A stretch of DNA of 32,216 nucleotides from a virus, in IMG/VR virus record IMGVR_UViG_3300025960_000014, positions 1 through 32,216 of that record; one strand, written 5' to 3'. The notes beneath the pieces are model-generated. The model made no database searches, was not told where the DNA came from, and was given only the letters and a program-made list of their open reading frames with translations. Each line of letters begins with the position of its first letter. The first letter of the stretch is position 1. Made by a program: the position numbers and the translations under genes. Positions 1 to 8,857 of the stretch are shown here, one piece after another.

Positions 1-3000
1 CTGCCTACAGACGAAGGAGCAGTAAAGATCCCGTCAGAGTCAGTACTGTCTTTAAGCAACGACAACTATAGGCTACAGCTTAATCCTAACCATGATGCTT
101 ATGATAAGGTGGCTAACCCGACACAGTTAGGATACTTCCTGAATGTGATGCATAAGCTGACAGATGCAGGGGCACCTAATATCGAAGCAGCTAACCAGGT
201 ATATTCCGCCATTGCAGAAAAAGTAACCCGGGGCATAGCCCGGCTCTCCCAGAACTCACTGGATAAGCAGGGTAAGTTTACAGCTGGTTCGATCATCCGT
301 ACCCTTTCCGGGGTAGGTAACGAGCGTATCCAGGAGATGCTCAAGTCAGGGATTAACTATAACTTCCCGAATATAGCAGACAAGGCCCTCATCCAGATGG
401 CCAATATTACTTCCAAAGGAACCGTGAAGATCAAGTTCCCTGGAGGTAAGATGGTATTGCAGAGTAGTTATGGCGCAGATATCCCATCTGAGATCCCTAG
501 GGGACAGGACGAATTCTGGAGCAGGTATGGCCAGGATGTAAGCAGTGCCCTGGATCATCCAAGAAGACTGGAGTATAAACAGGATCCTGCTACCGGCAGG
601 TGGCATGCAGAAGTGATCCTGCCAAAGATTTATGCGGATAAAGCAAACCCGGGGGACTTCCTGACCGGGGATATGATGGGTTTCCGTATCCCATCGACAG
701 AACTGCATAGCTCAGTACCCCTGAAGATAGCTGGCTTCTACGATGATAAAGGCTCTAACGTAGTGATCGCACCTGCCGAGCTAGTGGCCCAGCATGGTTC
801 TGACTTTGACGTGGATAGCTTGTATACCATATCCAGGGAGCAGTCCTCCAAGCGACTATGGCGCCAGGATGGTACGGAAGTAATCGATAAGGGGCACCCG
901 GTAGGTTACTACAGGGAAGCGGATGACAGTCTGAAGTTCAACCCGGACAGGTTCCGTGCAGAACTGGACCGTCACCGGATTGAGTATGCAGGAGATAAAG
1001 GCGTACTGGCAGACGTGGAAAAGCTTCACGATCAGCTACTGAACAATATTGTTACCGAGTCCTTCCTGGATACCATATCTCATGAGAGTAACCGGCAGCG
1101 TATGCTGACCCCGATCTCTACCGACGTGATCGATAACAGCTTTAAGGAGCTGGGAATCAAGCCGGAACTGAACCTGAATACTTCCAGGATCCTGGATAAT
1201 ATGAAGATGTTCAATTCCAACTTCCAGGGGGCAAGCTTAGTAGGTGTATTTGCTAATGGCATGAAAGCGCTAAGTTATATGTCCCGTGCCGGTAAGTCCG
1301 AAGCAGGAGATGAATACCCACAGTTACAGGGAGAAAATCCGGGCATTACTCTAGGGGACAAGACCTACGATAAGTTCACAGAACTGGACCATACAGGCGG
1401 GAATATGTGGAGTGAGCTGGACGCACTGGTGAATACCTCCGTAGATAACGTGAAGGACCAGAAGCTTTACCTGATGAATGCTACTGACCGCACCGGGGGC
1501 GTATATATCGCAGCCAAAGCAATAGGTATGCCACTAACCGATGCGATGCGCCTAATGCTCCAACCGGTGATTAAACGCTATTCTACTATAGATGGTGGCA
1601 GATCTACCGTGCTAAATAACCTGAAGGCAGAGATGGCAGAGCATGCGGTAAAGCTTGGTCTGCTGGAAAATGCCAAATATTCGGATATCGAGATGGAACT
1701 ACAGGGCAGGGAACTACCTAAAGCAGAATCCCTCTCCCCTAAGGTTCTGGACAAATACCTGAAGGCTAACAGCTTCGGGGAAACGATAGAGGAATTTAAC
1801 CACCAGTTCCATGTATTGAAACAGTTCGAGCGGTTAGTAAAGATCGGAGATGATATTACAGACTTCTCCCGGGCAATCTCTATTGTACAGGATATGCCGG
1901 TATTCTACCAGGATATTGCTACCAAGCAGGATACCTGGAACAAGATCGGTACAGTAACAGATGGTAAGTTCTATACTTCGGATCAGTTTAGCTTTAACCT
2001 GGATAGACTGTTCGAGGCACAGCCGAATATCGCTGCAGCCTACGATACTTTCCAGTGGATGAAGAAAGGGATAGATACTTCCCTGATCAAACACTTCCCT
2101 GAAGTGCAGTCCCTGGCTAAACAGTTGGATAGATCCATGAAGATCAAGCTGGCCGGAGACCAGAATAAGAATGTGGAGCTACTGAAGAATGAGGTAATGA
2201 GTTATCTGGTCTCTTCTTACTACAGTTCAGAACTACAGAACCAGGAGCCGGTAACCGTATCGGGAAAGAAATCCAAGAACGAGCGGATAGTAACCGGGAA
2301 AGTCGCCTGGGGCCAGCAATTCGCAGACCACATCTCCCAGGTTCTGGCAGAAGATAAGAAGTTAGCAGATAATGACCAGAACCCGTTCCTGAAACGTATT
2401 GCAGTAAAAGACAGGGGCTATGGAATTAAGACCCTGGAGTTTGCCAATACTTCCAATCCTACCGCGGAAGAATCTGTGGAGATGCAGGATGGCTTCTCTG
2501 CTATTAAGGGTGAAAGCCTGAAACAGGACCTGGTAAAGTATGCCGCCTTGAACTATGGGATGAGCTTTGGCGTAAGGAACTACTCCATGTTTATTCCTTC
2601 AGAGTACCTGAGGCCGCTTTCAGATTTTATTAACCGTGACCTGAGGGATAAGGTACAGGCCTCCAAGCTGGATGAAGAAGGCACGCTGATCTCTGGCCCG
2701 TTAAAGCACCTGGCAGATAACCTGGCTATCAAGCTGGCGGTAAACAATATTGACCGGTTGCCATATATTTCCTCGAAGAAGATACAGCCTATCCATACCC
2801 TGGACGAGAACGGACAGCCTAAATACACCAGTATTGGTAACGAAGCGGTAGCAGTACATTCCGGTTATGACGGGGAGTACTACTGGAACCAGGCCTATGA
2901 GAACCCGGTAGTAAAAGAGAACGGGGACCGTAAATACTCCGAAGATGACCTGCCACAGTTTATCCGCAGGAGAGAAGGTGGTATCGAACGAGGGAGAGAT

Positions 3001-6000
3001 GTTGCCTATATCCGGGTAAATGATGTAGACAGTGATAAGGTATACTACCAGAAGCTGGGCTACAAGAACTTTGCCGGGGGCTATGACGGCGCAGACAGGG
3101 CCATCGATGGTAACTATGCTATAGAGGATTACTTTGGCAAAGGAACTATCCCGGTACCTGTTGCAGATATCCGTACCGGGAAGTATGAGACTTATAACGA
3201 GCATATCAAACCAGGCCAGCATGTGATCATTTACCCATACTCTAATGAAACCCGGGAACAGGGGATCTCTGGAATAGTAGATAAGGTAACAGAAGGGCTA
3301 GTAGATAAAACCAAGAAAAGTTTTACACTAGTTCCTAACACTGTGGATAAACCTAATACACCGGACGAGGTAGCAGCTATTACAGCCATTGCGACAGATG
3401 TGGCTAGTAGGTTTAACCTGGATCTGCACATTGCCGAAGGTGCTGCGGGTGGTAAGAAAGGCTCGATCTATGGAGACCGGATCAACCTGGATCCAAGACT
3501 GATGACCAGGGACACGCCCTTCCATGAGATAGCGCACCCATTGGTGGCAGCTATCCAGCAGAATAACCCGGGCTGGTATCAAAGTTTAAGCACAGAACTT
3601 AAAGAAAGCCCTGAAGGCAGGATACTCCTACGTAGGGTACAGGCAGCCTATCCTGAGCTGACCAGTGTTGCACAGGAGCGAGAAGCCCTGGTAACTGCTA
3701 TAGGCCAGGAAGCTGCTGGTAAACTAAAGGAGGGTAGTTTCAGAACCTTAGTGAGAAGGTTGATGAGGTCTGTAGGTAACCTGGTTCGTCAGGTTCTGAC
3801 CAAACTCAAAGGAGGAGAACCACTGACTATTAAGGACCTGGCCAATGAAGATATGGTTAAGCTAAGGATTGGGGATATTGCTGATATCCTGGCTAATACC
3901 AAAGTAAAGCTGGACCTGAGCAGTGTCCAGGATGACGTGCAGTACTCCAAGGACCTGGATAAACCAGATGGTATCATAGAGAAATTACTGGCTAACCAGG
4001 ATAATATCAAGGATCCGGAAATCGATATCAATGGCAAGCAGGGAGATACCTATAAGGTAAACGGAGATATTCTGCCCCGTATTTCCAGGGTAATGGACAA
4101 CTTCACCTTCCGTAAGAAACAGGAGTATACCAACCCGGACGGCTCTACCATGAGTTCTGAAGATGCGATCGCCAAGCGGGACGCTGACCGGATGTTCCGG
4201 AATACGCCTCCAGGTGGGAAGCTGATCATTGACGGAGTAGAAATGGATAAAGCTACTTACCAGGAACAGAAGAAGAAACTGCAGTTACAGGGGCAGCTTA
4301 AAGGGGATATCATCCATGCCCAGTTACAGCGGTTCTTTACTATGGATCCGGCTACCAAACTGGAGCTTACCAAGAAGATAGAAACCCTGGCTGCACAAAG
4401 CGAAACCAGGGCAGATGCTTATAATTGGATTACCGACAAGAAAGTCCTTTCCAAGGTTCTGGACAATGCGGGTATTCATGTAGGGGATAATGTTCCTGAG
4501 AACCAGCGAGACCGGATTTACTCCGAGCTTAAGGTAGCGTCACCAGAGATTGGGGCAGGTAAGATCGACCAGTTAGTAGTAAGACCTGACAACAGGTTAA
4601 AAATCGTAGACTGGAAAACCGGTGCAAGACTGAAAGATAAGTATACTTCTAATATCATGAAGTATGGCTTGCAAGAACACCAGATCACGGATAATCCGCT
4701 AGACCGTGCCAAGTTGCAGGTAACGCTATATGCCTTAATGGTTAAAGCAGAACACCCGGAAGCGAAGTTTGACGGATTAACTGTAATGCATATCCCGAAT
4801 GAGTATGAAGCTACCCAAGGCAGGAATGCACTAAACGTAGAAACAAGCGATTACTTGCGGATGATTGAGCAGTACTACAGGAACGAAGAGCCAGCTAAGT
4901 ATAAATCCTTACTATCCAAGTCTCCTAAGCTGTTTGACCCGAGGGAGTACAATGCCCCAAGAGATGCAGACTATACCCAAGATGTACTGAATTCCAATGG
5001 AGCTTCCGAAGCAGAAACCATGCAGAGCTTAAGACTGCAACTGCAGAAACTGGTAACTACAGTAGAGCTCCGTAAAGCAGAAGACAGTTCTGAAGAATGG
5101 ACCCGGGAAGAAAGGCTGACCAGGGATCGCCTGATGAAGAAGATCCTGCAGGGTAGCAGCCTAATCCCGGTAGATTTCTCCGGGGAACTGGATTCCAAGT
5201 ACGAGATCTCTACAATGACCCGGTACCTGGCTAACCTGAATGATACCCATAATCCCTATATACAGACTTATGCTTCTATGCTAAATGCTGGTAAGGAGGC
5301 TGCACGTGCAGAGTTTGATACTAAGCAGAGGGAGTTTAAGAGACTCCTTGGTGCAGTTCTGAAAGAAAAGGGCATGAACCAGAACTTACTAGAAAGATCT
5401 GTGGCCTGGGTAAATAAGGAGAAGGTCTTCCAGAACCTATGGAACGAGAAGGAGACTATAGATCCGGATACCGGTACCAAGTACCTGGAACGCGGCTTGA
5501 CTGTAAAGGGAGATGAGAAATACAATAAGCTTTCCACCGCAGAAAAGGCACTCTCTGATTATATGGCTAAGGAGATGAAAGATATCTTCCATGACGTAAT
5601 GGTAACAGGTAAGAATGCTATCGTAGGAGAAGATACCAGGGGTAACCCTATAACCAAGCTGGGCTTATATAATAAATCCAGAAGAGGTGCTGCCTTTGAG
5701 TATAAGGATAACTTCGTTCCCCGGGTAGCGATTACTCATGAGGAAGTATTACAACGGGCTACCCGTAACGGCCTGTCTGGTATAGCTGCTTATGGAAAGG
5801 ATCTATTCCTACGGCATGTAACAGACTACTTCGAGAATAATATAGAAGGGTATAACCAGAAAGACTATGGCTTACCAGTACGTTTCCTGGGGAATGCCAA
5901 TACTTATGCTTCTCCGGACAGCTACTCGATGGATTTACAGTTAGCCTTTGAGAAGTACATGGAACAGATGATCAATAAAAAACACCTGGATCATAGCTGG

Positions 6001-7575
6001 GTAGCAGGACAGGCCCTGAAGGGTTACCTGGAAACCCGGAACGACATGAACGGCCAACCAGCATTCAAGAATGCAGCCGGTTTCCTGGACTTCCAGATTA
6101 ATAATATCCTGATAGGTGACAGACTTCTTCGTGGTTCTGGAAAATTAACTCGTCAGGGAATGGCTGTATACCGTAAGGATGGGGAGAACTATAATATCTC
6201 CCCGGTAAAGATCTACCGTTCCCTGAAGTCAGGCTTTGCTGCTTCTACTCTATGGTTACAACCTGCACGGAGCCTGAAGAATGCGATCCAGCTAGAGTAT
6301 ATGCAGGGGAAAGAGGAACTGGTAAACGGGATCCTGAGAGGCATTAAAGGTACCAATACCAAGGAACTGGACCTTTCTCCAAAGAGCATGGTAGCTAACT
6401 ACAAAGAGGCTATGGGTAGCCAGTTCACCCAGTTAACCGGTAATACGGATACGGACTTTATACACCAACTGGCTAAAAAGCTAAGGTTATATCCTGCGAT
6501 GAATGAGATGGGAATCTCCCCGTCAGATTCGATGACCAGGGGAGCAAGGCTATTATCTACCCATAACTTTGCCTACCTGTACCAGATGCCGGAAGAGGTA
6601 GTGAACGTACAGTATGCTTTAAGTTTCCTCAAGAACCTGAAGGTGGAAGGGGGGAAGTATGCAGGAAAATCTATGTACGAGATGTACAAAAACTCCTTTG
6701 ATAAAACTACAGGAGAGTTCAAGCTTCCTGCCGACTTTACCCGGGGTAAGATCCAGCTGCCGGATGGTACCTTCGATACCTTATCCGGTCTGCACCCGAT
6801 GGAAGTACAGAAGATCCACAGGGGAATAGCCAAGCTACAAGGCGGGTACCGTTCGGATGAAAAGACTGCTGTGCAGGCTACCATCCTGGGAGATGCCCTA
6901 ATGATGTTCAAACGCTGGATCCCGGGAATGCTGGTAAACCAGTTTAAGAGCAAATACGAGGACCCGTCTATAGGTCAGTTTGAGAAGGTAATGGACAGCG
7001 CCGGCCAGCTGAAACAGCGTGACGGGGAAGATGTCTACGAGTGGCGGGCACGGGTAGTAGAAGGCAGAGCCAAGGTAATGGGCAGACTGATCATGAACTA
7101 TATGGGCATGGCTAAGAACTCCGGTTATAACTGGGGGGATCTTTCTACCGAACAGCGTAAATCTGTAATCGACTTTAGTGTAGCACTGGGAACCTGGGCT
7201 TCTATGCTCACGATGAGTGCAGCTTTACTGGGTAAACGGAATGAAAAGGATACCTTAAAAGAGTTCACTACGGAAATGACCGGCAGGCTATTCGAACAAT
7301 GGGCAGTACCAGTAATGGCAGACTCTGCCCTGCAACCTCCGGCTGTAGTCAAAAAGAGCCTGGAGATAGGTAAAGGCTTCTATGCTTTGCTTGCAGGGGG
7401 AATAAACGAAGCGGTAGGCGGTCCGGACGAGCAAACCTACACGAATAAAGGTGACCGTAAAGGAGCTTCCCTGATAGAGAAGAACCTGCCATTCTCCTCC
7501 AGCCTGTATGAGATTAACAAGGATAGAGAGAACGCGGACAAGGATACCTTCTGGGATGAGGTAAATCCCTTTTAA
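1..7575 (+). CDS. Giant virion RNA polymerase polyprotein (crAss-like), C-terminal 2,524 residues; 5' end outside window
   Basis: The frame is open from base 1, so the gene starts upstream; the GTG at 109 is internal. Near the left end, nt 667-729 encode a GFRIP..ELHSSVPLKI segment followed by HGSDFDVD (DFDVD at nt 802-816). This matches the double-psi beta-barrel metal motif of YonO/crAss-like single-chain RNA polymerases. A glycine-rich KIKFPGGKMVLQSS stretch (about nt 424-465) may be part of the other barrel. Further on are HEIAHP (nt 3523-3540) with a downstream EREALVTAIG, a gluzincin-like Zn-peptidase signature, and a PD-(D/E)XK nuclease: GDIIHAQ (about 4303), GKIDQL...IVDWKTG (about 4558-4623), QVTLYAL (about 4717). 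The C-terminal ~900 residues have no motif I can name. In crAss-like phages such proteins are packaged in the virion and transcribe early genes after injection; that role is inferred here by family. Processing by the internal peptidase is possible but not shown. Confidence 0.85.
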   Translation: MPTDEGAVKIPSESVLSLSNDNYRLQLNPNHDAYDKVANPTQLGYFLNVMHKLTDAGAPNIEAANQVYSAIAEKVTRGIARLSQNSLDKQGKFTAGSIIRTLSGVGNERIQEMLKSGINYNFPNIADKALIQMANITSKGTVKIKFPGGKMVLQSSYGADIPSEIPRGQDEFWSRYGQDVSSALDHPRRLEYKQDPATGRWHAEVILPKIYADKANPGDFLTGDMMGFRIPSTELHSSVPLKIAGFYDDKGSNVVIAPAELVAQHGSDFDVDSLYTISREQSSKRLWRQDGTEVIDKGHPVGYYREADDSLKFNPDRFRAELDRHRIEYAGDKGVLADVEKLHDQLLNNIVTESFLDTISHESNRQRMLTPISTDVIDNSFKELGIKPELNLNTSRILDNMKMFNSNFQGASLVGVFANGMKALSYMSRAGKSEAGDEYPQLQGENPGITLGDKTYDKFTELDHTGGNMWSELDALVNTSVDNVKDQKLYLMNATDRTGGVYIAAKAIGMPLTDAMRLMLQPVIKRYSTIDGGRSTVLNNLKAEMAEHAVKLGLLENAKYSDIEMELQGRELPKAESLSPKVLDKYLKANSFGETIEEFNHQFHVLKQFERLVKIGDDITDFSRAISIVQDMPVFYQDIATKQDTWNKIGTVTDGKFYTSDQFSFNLDRLFEAQPNIAAAYDTFQWMKKGIDTSLIKHFPEVQSLAKQLDRSMKIKLAGDQNKNVELLKNEVMSYLVSSYYSSELQNQEPVTVSGKKSKNERIVTGKVAWGQQFADHISQVLAEDKKLADNDQNPFLKRIAVKDRGYGIKTLEFANTSNPTAEESVEMQDGFSAIKGESLKQDLVKYAALNYGMSFGVRNYSMFIPSEYLRPLSDFINRDLRDKVQASKLDEEGTLISGPLKHLADNLAIKLAVNNIDRLPYISSKKIQPIHTLDENGQPKYTSIGNEAVAVHSGYDGEYYWNQAYENPVVKENGDRKYSEDDLPQFIRRREGGIERGRDVAYIRVNDVDSDKVYYQKLGYKNFAGGYDGADRAIDGNYAIEDYFGKGTIPVPVADIRTGKYETYNEHIKPGQHVIIYPYSNETREQGISGIVDKVTEGLVDKTKKSFTLVPNTVDKPNTPDEVAAITAIATDVASRFNLDLHIAEGAAGGKKGSIYGDRINLDPRLMTRDTPFHEIAHPLVAAIQQNNPGWYQSLSTELKESPEGRILLRRVQAAYPELTSVAQEREALVTAIGQEAAGKLKEGSFRTLVRRLMRSVGNLVRQVLTKLKGGEPLTIKDLANEDMVKLRIGDIADILANTKVKLDLSSVQDDVQYSKDLDKPDGIIEKLLANQDNIKDPEIDINGKQGDTYKVNGDILPRISRVMDNFTFRKKQEYTNPDGSTMSSEDAIAKRDADRMFRNTPPGGKLIIDGVEMDKATYQEQKKKLQLQGQLKGDIIHAQLQRFFTMDPATKLELTKKIETLAAQSETRADAYNWITDKKVLSKVLDNAGIHVGDNVPENQRDRIYSELKVASPEIGAGKIDQLVVRPDNRLKIVDWKTGARLKDKYTSNIMKYGLQEHQITDNPLDRAKLQVTLYALMVKAEHPEAKFDGLTVMHIPNEYEATQGRNALNVETSDYLRMIEQYYRNEEPAKYKSLLSKSPKLFDPREYNAPRDADYTQDVLNSNGASEAETMQSLRLQLQKLVTTVELRKAEDSSEEWTREERLTRDRLMKKILQGSSLIPVDFSGELDSKYEISTMTRYLANLNDTHNPYIQTYASMLNAGKEAARAEFDTKQREFKRLLGAVLKEKGMNQNLLERSVAWVNKEKVFQNLWNEKETIDPDTGTKYLERGLTVKGDEKYNKLSTAEKALSDYMAKEMKDIFHDVMVTGKNAIVGEDTRGNPITKLGLYNKSRRGAAFEYKDNFVPRVAITHEEVLQRATRNGLSGIAAYGKDLFLRHVTDYFENNIEGYNQKDYGLPVRFLGNANTYASPDSYSMDLQLAFEKYMEQMINKKHLDHSWVAGQALKGYLETRNDMNGQPAFKNAAGFLDFQINNILIGDRLLRGSGKLTRQGMAVYRKDGENYNISPVKIYRSLKSGFAASTLWLQPARSLKNAIQLEYMQGKEELVNGILRGIKGTNTKELDLSPKSMVANYKEAMGSQFTQLTGNTDTDFIHQLAKKLRLYPAMNEMGISPSDSMTRGARLLSTHNFAYLYQMPEEVVNVQYALSFLKNLKVEGGKYAGKSMYEMYKNSFDKTTGEFKLPADFTRGKIQLPDGTFDTLSGLHPMEVQKIHRGIAKLQGGYRSDEKTAVQATILGDALMMFKRWIPGMLVNQFKSKYEDPSIGQFEKVMDSAGQLKQRDGEDVYEWRARVVEGRAKVMGRLIMNYMGMAKNSGYNWGDLSTEQRKSVIDFSVALGTWASMLTMSAALLGKRNEKDTLKEFTTEMTGRLFEQWAVPVMADSALQPPAVVKKSLEIGKGFYALLAGGINEAVGGPDEQTYTNKGDRKGASLIEKNLPFSSSLYEINKDRENADKDTFWDEVNPF

Positions 7576-7605
7576 TTTGATAGATCAATAATTTAATTAT
7601 ATTTG
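7576..7605 (+). promoter_or_regulatory. Bacteroidota-type promoter-like motif (TTTG-N18-TATATTTG)
   Basis: TTTG at 7576-7579 is followed after 18 bases by TATATTTG at 7598-7605, close to the Bacteroidota -33/-7 consensus (TTTG...TAnnTTTG). The expected transcription start (about 7612) would fall at or just after the ATG at 7609. It is therefore either a promoter giving a leaderless transcript, or simply an AT-rich translation-initiation region. The match is visible in the sequence; the function is a weak inference. Confidence 0.25.
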
Positions 7606-7608
7606 GCT

Positions 7609-8367
7609 ATGGGATTGCAACTTAAACTTAGTAAGGTTAGTCTGAGTGCAGACGGAACCACCCTTATCGTACAGGATACGACAGGAAATTACAACAGTAC
7701 TACCAATCCCGGAGGCTATGGTACGCCTAACCCGGTGAGAGCTACTACCCTGGTACAGCTCCGCTGGAAACTCTATAGAGATTGTAACTGGCTTCTGATC
7801 TCAGGAAGCTACCAGCAGTCAGATATAGAGGCAGGTTATGCCATCACGACCATCAATATAGGCCTTTCTACGGTTCTGAACCTGCTACCAGACGGGGTAG
7901 AAGAAATACAATTCCTTTCTGGCTATGCGATGTCTGGTACGGTAACTACGATACCAGGAGAGTCTACAGTTACAGTAATGGACCTGGATATCTCTACCTT
8001 ACAGTCAGGGATGTATATCTCCTTCCAGTCCCAGCCGACAGTACTGTATCTGGTAAAGAGTATCTCAGGGGGAATTATTACACTCGATACCCCCTACGGG
8101 GGTTCAAACACGACTGAGCACTGTAACCAGTGGTACCAGGTCGTACTCGATGTGCTTATCCAGACTATGGGCCAGAACCGGATTGATGATAGGCTTACCC
8201 GTTACACCGTAGATTCCATAACTGATACAGAACTTGAGAATTTAGTTGAGCTGACTATGGATGAGCTGGCTGCTACCGCCCGGTTTAATGCCGGGGATAT
8301 AGCTGGCGCTAATGATCTGGCACTCTCTGTACAGAGCAGGTGCCTTAAACAATCCAGAGTATGGTAA
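7609..8367 (+). CDS. Putative virion structural protein (neck/tail associated), 252 aa
   Basis: A 252-residue soluble protein beginning MGLQLKLSKVSLSADGTTLI. It is rich in beta-type sequence in its first ~180 residues and turns helical and acidic at the end (TDTELENLVELTMDELAATA). I chose the ATG at 7609 over the in-frame TTG at 7603. It directly follows the giant RNA polymerase gene and overlaps the next gene by 7 nt, so it belongs to the virion operon. N-termini of the LKLS...DGT.L...DTTG type are, from my recollection, common among Bacteroidota phage structural genes, but I cannot assign it to a particular ring, neck or tail component. Its function is unproven. Confidence 0.6.
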   Translation: MGLQLKLSKVSLSADGTTLIVQDTTGNYNSTTNPGGYGTPNPVRATTLVQLRWKLYRDCNWLLISGSYQQSDIEAGYAITTINIGLSTVLNLLPDGVEEIQFLSGYAMSGTVTTIPGESTVTVMDLDISTLQSGMYISFQSQPTVLYLVKSISGGIITLDTPYGGSNTTEHCNQWYQVVLDVLIQTMGQNRIDDRLTRYTVDSITDTELENLVELTMDELAATARFNAGDIAGANDLALSVQSRCLKQSRVW

Positions 8368-8630
8368 CAGTAGATAGCTTTAACCAGCAGTATGCTGACG
8401 CACAGGATGCTTTCTCTTCCTACAGGTTAAGAAGAGTTACCGGGAGTCGCTGGGGGATGAGAACTGGCCCGGTATATAAAGCTTCTACCTTGCTCTGGTT
8501 GTATATCCGGGCACTAAGCCGGTTTGACCCGGCTTCGGAAACCAACTTTCTTAGCCAGCAGCAAGTAGAATTCATATTTACACAGATCAGGACTTTATCA
8601 GGAATACTCAATGGACCCGCTTACCCGTAA
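8361..8630 (+). CDS. Small virion-operon protein of unknown function, 89 aa
   Basis: An 89-residue, largely helical protein (SYRLRRVTGSRWGMRTGPVYKA near residues 20-41, helical from 42 on) without signal peptide or clear membrane segment. Its ATG overlaps the end of the preceding gene by 7 nt and its end overlaps the next gene by 20 nt, so translation of the three is probably coupled. The position between a structural gene and the tail fibre suggests a tail or adaptor component. I do not recognise a family. Confidence 0.6.
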   Translation: MVTVDSFNQQYADAQDAFSSYRLRRVTGSRWGMRTGPVYKASTLLWLYIRALSRFDPASETNFLSQQQVEFIFTQIRTLSGILNGPAYP

Positions 8631-8853
8631 ATTACCAGACCCTGCCCCGGTACAAAAGCCCGTAGAGCAGGAAGATTGTGGCTGTAAGGATGCTTCACAG
8701 GGCGGGAACTCTCAACCTGGTTCTGGAGCATGCCCCACTACACCCTATGTTACAGGAGGCTTTACCCTGGTAGCCAGGAATAATACGACAGGAGGCTGCC
8801 AGTTGGTAGACCTGGATTTTATACAGGATAGTCAAGACCCCATATTAGAATAA
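8611..8853 (+). CDS. Small cysteine-containing protein upstream of tail fibre, 80 aa
   Basis: An 80-residue protein with a proline-rich start (LPDPAPVQKPVEQ), a CGC pair at residues 23-25, further cysteines around residues 40 and 63, and a beta-type C-terminal half ending QDSQDPILE. It starts within the last 20 nt of the preceding gene and stops 4 nt before the tail fibre ATG. The gene order suggests a small fibre-attachment or adaptor protein. That is inference from position only; I recognise no domain. Confidence 0.55.
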   Translation: MDPLTRKLPDPAPVQKPVEQEDCGCKDASQGGNSQPGSGACPTTPYVTGGFTLVARNNTTGGCQLVDLDFIQDSQDPILE

Positions 8854-8857
8854 ATAA

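Noticed and set aside
2701-3222. Open - strand frame of 173 codons inside the RNA polymerase gene
   Set aside because: It is antisense to a strongly coding + strand frame, has no recognisable domain and no separate start context. It is a shadow of the real gene.
7603-7608. TTG start for the 252-aa virion protein
   Set aside because: The ATG two codons later (7609) gives a more natural start, and the TTG is part of the TATATTTG motif.
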